From NCBI GenBank assembly GCA_031761405.1, contig JASEVX010000012.1:24403694-24467693 (forward strand): a stretch of DNA of 64,000 nt, read 5' to 3'. Source of the stretch: Serripes groenlandicus. Lineage: Eukaryota; Mollusca; Bivalvia; Cardiida; Cardiidae. Shown one piece after another: positions 53,698 through 63,678 of the stretch. Position numbers and translations under genes: made by a program. The notes under the pieces are model-generated. The model was not told the DNA's origin and ran no database searches. It saw only the letters and a program-made list of their open reading frames with translations. The first letter of the stretch is position 1. Each line of letters begins with the position of its first letter.

Positions 53698-53932
53698 GTG
53701 TGTTCTCCTAATCCAGTAATCCATATATGGTGTGAAATATGATATATAATGAAACTCGAGACACCGTTTTTAATTATTCTTTCGTCAAAGCTGTGAGAGG
53801 TTATCGAAAAATCAGCGTGTTTAAAAGAAAACAAAAATTTCCCTTGTTATCAAACGCGTATCAGGACAGGTCATGCGTATATATACGCGTGCATAGTCCT
53901 GTCAGAGTGTTTACGGAACCGTATACACGAAG
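53698..53932. other. Unassigned spacer
   Basis: Nothing recognised. Confidence 0.4.
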
Positions 53933-53992
53933 AAGTTTGTTTGTTTCGGGTTTTACGCGGCTTTCAACAGTTTTGGTCATATCGCGATGGAC
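53933..53992 (-). mobile_element. SINE tail scrap
   Basis: tttgtttgtttcgggtttta, cgcggctttcaacagttttg. Confidence 0.65.
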
Positions 53993-54063
53993 AGGCAAAA
54001 GGATGTTGGTCCCACATCTTATATTTACATCGAGATAAACATATACAGAACAGAACGATTATG

Positions 54064-54297
54064 GAGGAATCCGCTGTGGTCGAGTGGTCAGCGTCGGGGA
54101 TTTCGAACCCGGGTGTCCCGGGTTCGATCCCCACTCGCGGCACCTCGGTCATGGCGGAGTGCCCTTGGGCAAGGCACATATTCTAGCCTAGTACTGGTTT
54201 GTTTACCCAGGGACCATGAATAAATGAACCGTCGCCGTGATATAACTTAAATAATGTTGAAAGCGGCAAAAAAACAACAATAAATAAATAATAAATT
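54064..54297 (+). mobile_element. S4 SINE, full length with 11-bp target duplication
   Basis: Starts gaggaatccgctgtggtcga, B box gggttcgatccccactcgcg, tail (AATA)n. GAACGATTATG on both sides (54053-54063, 54298-54308). This defines the true S4 5' end. Confidence 0.93.
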
Positions 54298-54308
54298 GAA
54301 CGATTATG

Positions 54309-54619
54309 TTGACGTATATCCAAGTACATAGTCATTGACAAACACACATAGATCTGGTATGAAACCAATACAACCCCCAATAGCTGGAGCTCAAGAGTTA
54401 CATTGACGCCAATTGTTCAGACCCATTAAGCCGGCAAGGGTCAGACTATGGCTACCATTCTAAGAGAGCGACGCCAGCCAAAGGGGGCATGGCATGCATG
54501 CAGAAGAGAACAAGATGTCGATACATGAGGAATTACAGTCCAACGGTTGTAAGTTATTATTTGTTCTACTCACGGTTGTAATGGACCGCCTTGGAGATGT
54601 ACATGTAGTAGTAGTCGAG
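54309..54619. other. Unassigned stretch
   Basis: Nothing recognised. Confidence 0.4.
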
Positions 54620-54862
54620 TGTCGGTGTCGGTTGCGGGAGGTTTGCGGGAGTTTATTTCGGTTGCGGGAGGTTTGCGGGAGTTGGCGTCGGTTGCGGGAG
54701 GTTTGCGGGTTCGATCCCCGGCCGTGTCATAACAAATACTGTAAAAAGAAAATGGAAGTAATTAATTTCCCTAGTTGGCGCAAAGGGACGTGCTCCTCTA
54801 TTAATAAATTCGATCCTATGTATAAATTACAACATATTTAAGCATAGGGTCATATTTTTTTT

Positions 54863-54932
<70 letters not shown>

Positions 54933-54985
54933 AAGCATTACGACTGACTCGCTGGTGTCAACGTAAATGGACCAGTAAAACAGGT
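54620..54985 (+). mobile_element. S2 SINE with triplicated head segment and G-tract
   Basis: A 30-bp head segment (cggttgcgggaggtttgcgg...) is present three times (54629-54715) before gttcgatccccggccgtgtc. After an unrelated stretch and (TG)n, a run of about 39 G (54893-54931) precedes the S2 body cattacgactgactcgctgg. A 115-codon ORF across it is incidental. Confidence 0.75.
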
Positions 54986-55264
54986 AACCTACCTAGGCTA
55001 GGAGAAGCCGTGTTTTTTAACTTTATTTAACAATTAAGCCATCGTTAATGTAGATTTTGAATCTCCACTTCTATTTTAAAACCTTCTTTTCAACCAACAA
55101 TCGCTATCCAATACTGCGGGTCTACATTTCTGGATGAGTTTATTTGTGTTGCAACTCTAGGGCGAAAAGATAAAGACACTTTGATGTGTTGAAAATGTCA
55201 TTTATTATTAATGACGTAAGCAATATGAAACTTAACAAAATAATGTCTAGAAATAATAATAAAT
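54986..55264. other. Unassigned spacer
   Basis: Nothing recognised. Confidence 0.4.
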
Positions 55265-55336
55265 GACGTTCAGGTTTTTGTCACCATGTTTTTAAAGTCG
55301 TCTGCTGCAGATTTGTTGTATGTGGGAAAGGGTTTT
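55265..55336. mobile_element. D MITE, right end
   Basis: tttttgtcaccatgttttta, gtcgtctgctgcagatttgt, tgtgggaaaggg. Confidence 0.8.
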
Positions 55337-55749
55337 AACCTCATTCATTCGTTGTATCACGCATCTTCCAAAAAACTGTTAGACAAGTTAATCAAAGTCG
55401 TGACGTTAGACATGATATATGTCATTTATTGTTCATACTAATTCACAATAGCAGATGGTAATATTTATAGCGGTGATTTATGAATTTGAATTATCAAAAA
55501 AGCAAATATATATATATTTATATATACACATATAACAGTATATATTATCGGAATAATGTATTTTTAAGTGTTTAACTAGTTTATGTATATATGTCACGAT
55601 ATGAAATTGATTTTGTATTTGTAGCAACGATGTACTTATCTATCTATCTCCAAGTATCTGCAGTATTGTTATAATATAGATTGATTACTAAATATATCCG
55701 TGGAATCAGCAGATCTTTACATTTCTTTTTGTTGTTAGTAGTAACACCC
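55337..55749. other. Unassigned AT-rich stretch
   Basis: Includes a TATATA-rich block at 55508-55545; no gene. Confidence 0.4.
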
Positions 55750-56083
55750 ATTGTTAAGCATTTGCAGCAGACGACTTTTGAAATCAATGTGGCAAATTGA
55801 GAAATCACTCAATACGGGCATTTATCATTTTCCAAGCCTATCCAATACTTATAGTTTCGTAATATAGCTGTCTTTGCTTGTTCTCAAAGTTATCTGCTGC
55901 AGAATCCGCCGTGGCCGAGTGGCTAGCGCCGGGAATTTGGAACCAGACGTTCCGGATTTGTTTGGGCAAAGGCACATTTAATCGAAATATTGTTGAAAAT
56001 TGCGTAAAACCCCAACATTAAAAGCAATGTTGTCTGATGCATGTCTGCTGTAAATGTGTAATAAGGGGGAAAGGTTTAAATGT
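55750..56083. mobile_element. D MITE interrupted by S4
   Basis: gcatttgcagcagacgactt, caatgtggcaaattgagaaa, then agttatctgctgcag before the SINE; gtctgatgcatgtctgctgt and agggggaaaggtttaa after it. Confidence 0.75.
55903..56022 (+). mobile_element. S4 SINE, internally deleted, nested in D
   Basis: aatccgccgtggccgagtgg, then ttgggcaaaggcacatttaa, and tail attgttgaaaattgcgtaaa. Confidence 0.85.
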
Positions 56084-56106
56084 TTATAGTGTGTGAAGGT
56101 TCCGAT

Positions 56107-56290
56107 AGAGGCCGCGTGTGTTTGCACAGATTCGACATCAGATTGCCTATATCAAGGGTTCCATCCCCAGTCGTGGCACTACGGTCACTGTGGAGTGCCC
56201 TGGTTTGTTTACCCAGAGATTATGAATAAGTGAACTGTCGCCGTGATATAACTAAAATAATGTTGAAAACGGCGTAAAACCCCAATAAAA
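56107..56290 (+). mobile_element. S4 SINE, degenerate head
   Basis: agggttccatccccagtcgt, acggtcactgtggagtgccc, tgatataactaaaataatgt, tail ccccaataaaatat. Confidence 0.8.
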
Positions 56291-56295
56291 TATAT

Positions 56296-56528
56296 GAGCC
56301 GTCCCGCGAGAATACCAAACTGTTGAGGATTCTGCGTAAACTATTGACCCAGATCAGCCTAAGCATGCCGCGCAGGCTAACCCAGACAGACACTTTACCC
56401 GGATAGACACTTTTCGCCTCCTGTTGATTTTCTGTTTCAGGAAACAATACTCTGTACCTCTATCACCCTTAGACGGAATGTGTCGATACATTAGGCAAAG
56501 GCCAAACTGTTGGTTGTCTCGCGGGGCT
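56296..56528. mobile_element. A MITE, right arm shortened
   Basis: GAGCCGTCCCGCGAG; part of the left arm is duplicated (cagacactttacccggatag); it ends gttgtctcgcggggctt. Left flank ATAT. Confidence 0.85.
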
Positions 56529-56862
56529 TAATTAAATCAAAGTTGCATCAAAACTTTAATTCGGATGACGCGGCTTATTTATGTATCGAGAAATTGAAAA
56601 AAAAAACACCACTCGTGACATTTAAATTAAGATCCGGTTAGATCCAGCACCTTTTATAATCAAATTCGATTTGAATACGTGTTAATTTGTTTTAATTTTT
56701 TTTTAAACTCTTAAAGTTTCGGAATATCCATTTCCCAGTATTCAATTCCGCATTATTCTTTTACTATTATGATTTAAGCGGTTCGTCTGCTCTTGTAAGG
56801 ATTTAAGTAAAACATCCTATTTATAAATATAACAACGCTATATAATACAGAGATAATACTAT
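56529..56862. other. Unassigned stretch
   Basis: Nothing recognised. Confidence 0.4.
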
Positions 56863-56863
56863 G

Positions 56864-57328
56864 AGCCGTCACGCGAGAAAACCAACCGACGGGGATTTCG
56901 AAACCGGGTGTCCCGGGTTCGATCCCCAGTCGCGGCACTACGGTCATGGTGGGCAAGGCACATTTTCTAGCCTAGTACTGATTTGTTTACCCAGGGATCA
57001 TGAATAATTAAATTTAATTGCGCGCTAAATGACCTTAGCTGTCGATGATGCGCCATAAAAAAAATAAAAAAATAAAAAATAAAACAACATTATGGCCTCT
57101 GCGTAAAGTATCGACCCGGATCAGCCTAGGCATGCCGCGCAGGCTTACCTGGACAGACACTTTTCGCCTCCTATGGATTTTCTGTTTCAGGAATCATTAC
57201 TCTACACCTCTATCTCCCCTGAGACGGAATGTGTCCGGATCAGTCTGCGCGGACTGCGCGGGCTGATCTGGGTCGATACATTACGCAGAGGCCATAATGT
57301 TGGTTTTCTCGCGGGACGGCTTATATAT
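56864..57328. mobile_element. A MITE split by an S4 SINE
   Basis: gagccgtcacgcgagaaaac lies left of the SINE. The element resumes at 57083 with caacattatggcctctgcgt and ends ctcgcgggacggctt. The junction bases aaaaccaac and aaaacaac suggest a short target duplication for the SINE. Confidence 0.8.
56887..57010 (+). mobile_element. S4 SINE nested in A, both ends shortened
   Basis: cgacggggatttcgaaaccg, cgggttcgatccccagtcgc, gtttacccagggatcatgaa. The remainder to 57080 is A-rich and unassigned. Confidence 0.85.
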
Positions 57329-57351
57329 GTCATTTGATCCGTTCATATAGG

Positions 57352-57546
57352 CTGCAGATGCATTTTAACTCATCCGGCTTTTAAAACATTATCGTGACAC
57401 CATGAGCTATTTTCAACTTTTGCCATTGTATTATCAACCCAATAAAACGTTAATATTTCATTTATGGAGATGTTGCATATTTGCACCAAGATGTTTACAA
57501 AGTCGTCTGCTGCAGATCTTTTTTTTTTTTGTATGTTGGAAAGGTT
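57352..57546. mobile_element. D MITE, degenerate left
   Basis: aggctgcagatgcattttaa, acaaagtcgtctgctgcaga, tgtatgttggaaaggtttaa. Confidence 0.75.
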
Positions 57547-57662
57547 TAACGACTAAATTTTATATTTTTATCGGTTTGTCGTATTTTTTATTTTTCATAT
57601 CAAGATTTAAGCAAATAAAGCTGTTTTTTCTGAATTGCTCTTGAACAGAGAAAAAACAAAAC

Positions 57663-57900
57663 ATAAGGATTCTAGAGCTCTGGTTTGTGTAGAAGTATTG
57701 ATTGAGTGCTTGATTGGTTTGGGGTTTAATGCCATTTCAGTCAATGTTCAGTCATATCACGGCGGATAGTTCACCTAATCACGTGTTCCCTTGCTTTCTC
57801 ACAGCAATACTCCACACATAACATACCTTCTATATGCAAACTGACTGATGTTCTTCATCCACCCATTAAACCCAGTGATGGAGAACAAGTGACATTGATT
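57663..57900 (-). mobile_element. S1-like SINE in a duplicated block, copy 2
   Basis: Near-identical to 53450-53697, differing by a few indels (e.g. gatagttcacctaatcacg). Confidence 0.85.
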
Positions 57901-57902
57901 GA

Positions 57903-58120
57903 GAACAAATCTGCAGCAGACTACTTTGAAATTTCCAAGCAAAATCCAATGTAAATACTCTAAAAATCAAAGCATTTATTAGAAAAGAGTTGAAAATACT
58001 CTGGCAAAAGAAGACATTTCTTACCATGACTAATTTCACCTTTTGCTTCAGTGTTTTCAAAAGTCGTCTGGTGCGCATGTCTCAAAAAAAAAAAGCGTCT
58101 GCAAGTGAGAAAGGATTTAA
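57903..58120. mobile_element. D MITE, divergent
   Basis: acaaatctgcagcagactac, tctggcaaaagaagacattt, agtcgtctggtgcgcatgtc, gcaagtgagaaaggatttaa. Confidence 0.75.
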
Positions 58121-58502
58121 ATGTCAACAACCGTCTAAAGAACCGTTAGAATACATGGCCATGGCTCTTGTAAATCAAACAGTGTCTATAAAAAGGACCT
58201 GTCAATATAACTAGGTCGAACGGGGATTTGATAAATCGACTTGATGTACTTTTATTTAAGCCTTATCCACATTGCACCCGACCAACCCCGTTTTAAGACC
58301 AAGAGAACGGACCCCCTAAACACCCACTTTTTATATTGCTTTTTGCATTCCATCGCTATTTGAAACCTCCCATATTCTTATGCTACAACAAAGAGTTCCT
58401 TGCATGTGTACGCCTACGCACCGTAAATGCATGCAACTGGAGAGGGGTTTACAGCATTTTCGTTATACATTATGCAGTTAACTTTATAATATGCAGTTAA
58501 CT
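58121..58502. other. Unassigned stretch
   Basis: Nothing recognised. Confidence 0.4.
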
Positions 58503-58677
58503 TTTCCCCCACGCTTTCTGGCGCCTCTGCAGCAGACGACTTTTGATAATGAGCAACTTCTCCTTTTTCCACAATGTATTCTAAAACTTCACATTTATAT
58601 ATAGAAAGTTTCCATATTTTTTCTCCGTGTCATTCTAAAGTCGTCTGCTGCAGATTGGTTGGTAGTGGGAACGGGTT
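58503..58677. mobile_element. D MITE, hairpin partly deleted
   Basis: tttcccccacgctttctggc, ctgcagcagacgacttttga, agtcgtctgctgcagattgg, gtgggaacgggttaa. A short D scrap (ccatttcccacatacaacaa) follows at 58737. Confidence 0.82.
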
Positions 58678-58823
58678 AAACCTATCAAACCGGCATATCT
58701 GGGGGATCGAACACCTCTTAATAACAATCCTAAACCATTTCCCACATACAACAAATATGCAGCAGCAATAATAATACGCTATCGTTTGAAACCGGAGTAA
58801 AAAATGTATTTGCACTATGTATA

Positions 58824-59071
58824 TCGAGGGCTTGGCGTGAAACAGTTGTATCCAAAATTGGTATTTTTTTACCAAGGTTAATCACCTCGCCATAAAGTCT
58901 TTATAAGCGTTAAATCACTTTTCTTGGTAAACAATGTAAATTTAGGTGCCATTGCTCGTTCTGAGCAATGGCACCTAAATTTGCATTGTTTACAAAAGGG
59001 TCAAAATTGCCCCTAAACCAGAGTTTTCAAAATAGGATTTAAGTTACAACCGTTTCACGCCAAGCCCTCGA
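58824..59071. mobile_element. F MITE copy 3, best preserved
   Basis: TCGAGGGCTTGGCGTGAAAC to GTTTCACGCCAAGCCCTCGA with TA on both sides (58822-58823, 59072-59073). Hairpin attgctcgttctgagcaat, with arms extending over caatgtaaatttaggtgcc. Confidence 0.93.
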
Positions 59072-59094
59072 TATTGTTCCATGAAAACATATAT

Positions 59095-59359
59095 GAGCCG
59101 TCCCACAAGAAAACCGTCATTGTGGATTCTGCGTAAAGTATCGACCCTGGTCAGCCTAAACATGCCGCGCAGGCTAACCCAGTCAGACACCTTACGCCTC
59201 CTGTGGATTTTTTGCTTCAGGAACGAATACTCTATAACTGTATCCCCCTGAGACGGAATGTGTCGGCCCGGATTAGCCTGCCTGCGCGGACTGCGTAGGC
59301 TGATCTGGTTCGATACATTACGCAGTGTCGATAATGTTGGTTTTCTCGTGGAACGGCTC
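59095..59359. mobile_element. A MITE with ATAT duplication
   Basis: GAGCCGTCCCACAAG to CTCGTGGAACGGCTC, ATAT at 59091-59094 and 59360-59363. Confidence 0.92.
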
Positions 59360-59439
59360 ATATTTTAAAAATAAACCATCCTATTCTATTCTTATGTTTT
59401 CTACGATTAAAACAAACAAAGATGACATGAGTGACGCTC

Positions 59440-59515
59440 GTCGTCAACCAACCGTTAGGCATTTGCGCTCATTGTATATATCCAGATCAGCAAGCGCATT
59501 CGCGCAGTCCGGCTT
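59440..59515. mobile_element. A MITE left-arm scrap
   Basis: caaccaaccgttaggcattt, atatccagatcagcaagcgc, attcgcgcagtccgg. Confidence 0.55.
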
Positions 59516-59556
59516 TTCATTGTTCTAAAACATATTCAAAGAAGGTTTCAAGAAAC

Positions 59557-60123
59557 TTTTGTAAAGACAGTCCATTTGAATCTTTACCATGGGACCGTAG
59601 GCTGGTCATTTTTATAACACGTGTGTTTCTTACGTTAATTTTAGTTTTCGCAGAGCACCGCTCATATATTCGTTATTGACATAAAAAGAAGTACTCACGC
59701 CTACGGTATCAGTCTTCTTCCTTTCTTGACGGACCTGATTTGAAAAAAAGAAACAACTATCGGTCAATCAAACTCCCACAATCCAATTGCATTCCTAGTA
59801 TTCCGCTCCTATACATCGGGTTCCTATAATTTCTTCATAACAGTATCCATTTGGATCTTTACCATGGGAGTGTAGGCTGGTCATTTTTTATAACAAGTGT
59901 ATTTCTTACGTTAATTTTAGTTTTCGCAGAGCACCGCTCATATATTCAAAGGTGCGTTTCCTTCTTATTGTCATGAAAAGAAGCACTCACGCCTACGGTA
60001 CCAGTCAAGTTTCTTTTTTGACGAACCTGATTTAAAAAAAAGAAACGCTTATCAGTCATGCAAACTCCCACAATCAAATTGCAGTTCTCATCATCCGCTC
60101 CTCTACATCCGGTTCCTGTCATT
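59557..60123 (+). repeat. ~280-bp tandem duplication, two units
   Basis: Units start tccatttgaatctttaccat (59563) and tccatttggatctttaccat (59844). Each continues through ttagttttcgcagagcaccg, actcacgcctacggta and caaactcccacaatc. Roughly 85% identical; no coding signal. Confidence 0.85.
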
Positions 60124-60346
60124 CGAATTTATATATAACACAGCACGGCACCCACGCGAACTTAATCGTGTCTTTATACAGTAGAGTCACGTTTTTAAGG
60201 TGTGATTACGTGTTAATGCATTCCATTACATTGAGAAAAAAAAAAACACAATTTAAAAAAAATGAAAATAAAATGCAATGTTAACAAAATCGTGGGTTTC
60301 GTACGACATATTGATCAGTCGCTGCCACGTATCTGACAGTTCATTA

Positions 60347-60767
60347 CCTTTTTCAGCGCCAATACAATGAAAATATTGAGATTCGCAGACGATACAGATT
60401 CAGGTGAGTCAGCTTGTAACGAGCTGTCTCACCTTAAATCAGCTTTGTTTGCCTTTAAATCATCAGAGTATTTCAAAACTCTTATTACATGAGAATTGGA
60501 GACGTTATAAACAATTCGGCGCTGTTAACCCTTTCCCTCATACGACAAATTCTGCAGCGGACGACTTCGGACATATTTTGTCAAAAAAATAGAATATCTC
60601 TAAAATTGAATGGATAACCTTTGACTAAAAGTGGGAAACATTGTGGCAAAAGGAGAAATTGCTCGTTTTGAGCAATTTCTTCTTTTGTCACTATGTTTTC
60701 AAAATGTCGTCTGCCTGCTGCAGAGGCGTCAGAAACCGTCTATATGAGGGAAAGGGTTAAGAGTTAA
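60347..60767. mobile_element. E MITE copy 3, invaded at its right tip by D
   Basis: tttttcagcgccaatacaat, central hairpin agtcagcttgtaacgagctg, right side acaattcggcgctg. The final gagttaa is displaced to 60761. Confidence 0.8.
60529..60756. mobile_element. D MITE nested in E, TTAA flanks
   Basis: CCCTTTCCCTCATACGACAA to tatatgagggaaaggg; TTAA at 60525-60528 and 60757-60760; hairpin attgctcgttttgagcaat. Confidence 0.92.
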
Positions 60768-60771
60768 TCAA

Positions 60772-60806
60772 TCTCTCTCTCCCTCTCTCTCTCTATATAT
60801 ATATAT
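60772..60806. repeat. (CT)n(TA)n microsatellite
   Basis: Pyrimidine dinucleotides followed by alternating TA. Confidence 0.8.
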
Positions 60807-60904
60807 GAAGCGTGTGTGGGGTCTTAATGCATATGCGTACAGGCTAACCAGAGCCCACGTTGTCCCGTCTCCATGTACATTAGCCCTCGATTCATCTTTT
60901 GACG

Positions 60905-61210
60905 GCCGAGCCCCGGTAGCTCAGTCGGTAGCGACGCGGGCTGTCAATCCAGGGGTTGTAAGCTCGAATCCCGGCTCGGCCAACTTTCTTTCCGAGGATT
61001 GACAAAAGTCAATGCGACATGCGTCATTCGTCTTCCACCAATGGGCTAAGTCTATGTGGAAAAGTAGCCAGTTGCTTGGGAAGATTGTTGTGCGGAGTAC
61101 TGGTGTGAAAAAAAACAGGAAATGCATGTAGAGTAGGTGAACTGGCCGCCGTGATATAACTGGAAAAATTGTTAAAAACGGCGTTAAACCCCAATCAATC
61201 AATCAATCAA
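60905..61210 (+). mobile_element. S1 SINE, full length, sense strand, target duplication
   Basis: tRNA-like head with A box ccggtagctcagtcggtagc and B box gctcgaatcccggctcggcc; body with the satellite-founding segment once; tail gccgtgatataactggaaaa ... acggcgttaaaccc and (CAAT)n. TCATCTTTTGACG on both sides (60892-60904, 61211-61223). It is the reference copy for S1. Confidence 0.94.
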
Positions 61211-61223
61211 TCATCTTTTGACG

Positions 61224-61472
61224 ACTACTAGACCTGCAGCCGCATTTTTGTATACGCCTAATTAGTTATATGACACCAATACTGAGATTCAATAAGACGC
61301 CCGGATTGCTAGACGAGGCTCATTGTAATGTTTACCTACCTTTGTCTCGTGTCACACCTGCTGTATACGCCCTTACCAAACAGAGTTGAAAGCATTGTGG
61401 TAAAAGGAGAATATGCTCATTATATGTAAGAAAACGTCAAAAGACAAGGGTGGGGGGATTGGTTTCCACGTG
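61224..61472. other. Unassigned spacer
   Basis: attgtggtaaaaggagaata at 61396 may be a D scrap; nothing else. Confidence 0.4.
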
Positions 61473-61752
61473 CGAGTCACGATAGCTCAGACGGTAACGA
61501 CGAAAGGTATCAATCCGTGGGTCGTGGCTTCGAAGCGCGGTTCGTCGTCCACTCATTCTTTACAATCTTCGATAACAGTCATTGTGACTGGCAATATGCG
61601 TCTTCTGTCAAAATTCTGGGTAAATGTGGAAAGGTAGCCAGTTGCCTGAGAGGGAATGTTGTGAAAAAGGCCGGAAACACACGTTAGGTGAACTGGCCGC
61701 CGTGATATAACTGAACACCTGTAGCACACGGCATTCAACTCCATTCAATCAA
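61473..61752 (+). mobile_element. S1 SINE, divergent
   Basis: cacgatagctcagacggtaa (A box), cgtggcttcgaagcgcggtt (degenerate B box), agccagttgcctgagaggga, tgaactggccgccgtgatat. Confidence 0.82.
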
Positions 61753-61766
61753 TCCATACGCAGAGG

Positions 61767-62067
61767 TGCCGAGTCCCGGTACCTCAGTCAGAAGCGACGC
61801 GAGCTGTCAATCCAGGGGTTTTGAGTTCAATCCCAAGCTCGGCCATATTTTTTTCCGACGTTTGACAAAAGTCACTGTGATAAGCGCCATTCGTCTTTCA
61901 CCAATGGGCTAACAGTTCACTTGGGAAAAAAAGCAGTCAGTCGCTTGGAGGGAATGTGGAGTACTGATGCACGAAAGCCATGATCACATGATTAGGTGAA
62001 CTGGCAGCCGCGACATAACTTAATAATTGTTGAAAACGGCGTAAAACCTAATCTCAATCAATCATTA
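61767..62067 (+). mobile_element. S1 SINE, nearly full length
   Basis: gtcccggtacctcagtcaga, ggggttttgagttcaatccc, gcgccattcgtctttcacca, tgttgaaaacggcgtaaaac, tail ctcaatcaatc. It lies 15 bases after the previous S1, in the same orientation. Confidence 0.87.
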
Positions 62068-62546
62068 TGCAAGGGTACAGTAGCATAAGAGAACAACCTT
62101 GACATGGTGTACACTGCGCGATAGGGGAATTTTAGGGTCAAGATTGGCTGTCTTTATAAATGTCACATATTAAACCGCAAACCGCAAACCGCAAAATAAA
62201 TATTATTTAGTTAATAGTATTTACATGGTATGAGAGGCACCACGGTAAAACCGACCTTCGACATTTTGCACCACTTGACCTCGAAAATAGAGTGAACTAC
62301 TCCTTTTATTTGGTACTCTGCTTATCAGACAGATTGACTCAAGTAGCGCATTGATATGTTTCGCTGTTCTCCAGTATTACACATAACACGGTGACAAATT
62401 CGGCTTACTTAGATCAGCCATCCGGCATCACAAAGTAGTCCTGCGATGTATACCAATTCATACACATAAAATGATACAGGAATGCCGAAACTGAACGCAA
62501 ATAACAAGAATACGCCTCTTCTCATCTCAATGTAACAGTGCAGAAT
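62068..62546. other. Unassigned stretch
   Basis: Only a short (ACCGCAA)3 at 62173-62195 stands out. Confidence 0.45.
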
Positions 62547-62715
62547 GATTGAAGGATAAATTCCTATGTGTTTAATTGCCTGCGTAACTGTAGCTTATAT
62601 TCTTTTGTAAAAAGACAAAACATATTGAAATATTTATTAATCCAAGAGGGAAAGCGGACACAATACTGAACATGATTACTTGTATGTGACTCAGGTGTCT
62701 CCGGCTATCTCACTG
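62547..62715 (+). repeat. Long inverted repeat, left arm
   Basis: 169 bp, about 93% identical to the complement of 63159-63327 (gtgtctccggctatctcact at the inner end). Confidence 0.93.
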
Positions 62716-62723
62716 CTTTGAAA

Positions 62724-62887
62724 ACAGGATATTTGAAAACATAGTGACAAAAGACGAAATTGCTCAAAACGAGCAATTTCTCCTTTTGACACAATGTTTT
62801 CCACTACTTATATGTACATATATATGAAGCGCTACTTCGAAATTTAAATATTACTATTTTGTAACCCTTTCCCTCATAAGACGTCTA
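62724..62887. mobile_element. D MITE pieces in the loop of the inverted repeat
   Basis: 62724-62806 carries acatagtgacaaaagacgaa and hairpin attgctcaaaacgagcaat. 62863-62887 is an isolated tip (taaccctttccctcataaga). Confidence 0.8.
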
Positions 62888-63158
62888 TGACCTATTTCGG
62901 TAACTCATTTAATTCGGATACGTTCTAGTCGGGTTCACCGGACTATTGCGGTCTAAACGTTTTTAACGGATCTTGACCGGCCAGTCGCCAAAGAAAAGTG
63001 TCCGCACTGTGCAATAGTCTTATCTTATTGAATACTCAAAATAGGCAAATGTTGTTTGTGAATAACATTACTGATGAAAATATGTCTTTGGAAATACATA
63101 TATTTATGGCTTTGATTCAGTTGATAATTTTGCATGTTTAACGAAACTTCGATGTATT

Positions 63159-63327
63159 CAGTGAGATAGCCGGAGACACCTGAGTCACATACAAGGTAAT
63201 CATGTTCAGTACTGTGTCCGCTTTCCCTCTTGGTTAATAAATATTTCAATATGTTTTGTCTTTTTACAAAAGAATATAAGCTACATTTATGCAGGCAATT
63301 AAACACATAGGAATTTATAATTCAATC
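63159..63327 (-). repeat. Long inverted repeat, right arm
   Basis: Starts cagtgagatagccggagaca, complementary to the end of the left arm. The loop is 443 bp. A 93-codon minus ORF across the arm shows no domain. Confidence 0.93.
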
Positions 63328-63391
63328 AGCGGAGTAAAGCGATGTCGTATTGTTCTATGCAAGGTTCTACATCGCATGTTAACACAGACAA

Positions 63392-63678
63392 GCCGAGCCC
63401 CGGTAGCTCAGTCGGTAGCGACGCGGGCTGTCAATCTAGGGGTGGTGAGTTCGAATCCCAGCTAGGCCAACATTCTTTCCGACGTTTGACAAAAGTCACT
63501 GTGACCTGCGTCATTCGTCTTTCACCAATGGGCTGTTTAACAGTCTATGTGGAAAAGTAGCCAGTTGCGTGGCAAGTATGTTGTGTGGTGTACTGTCCTG
63601 GGAAAACCAGGAAACGCATGAGTAGGTGAACTGGTCGCCGTGATATGACTGAAAAATGGTTGAAAACGGCGTTAAACC

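Noticed and set aside
54494..54841. 115-codon ORF
   Set aside because: It runs through an S2 SINE head with a 30-bp triplication, which preserves the frame.
60905..60985. tRNA gene
   Set aside because: Good A and B boxes, but it continues into SINE body and tail and carries a target duplication; the same holds for 63392, 24632, 32110 and 54064.
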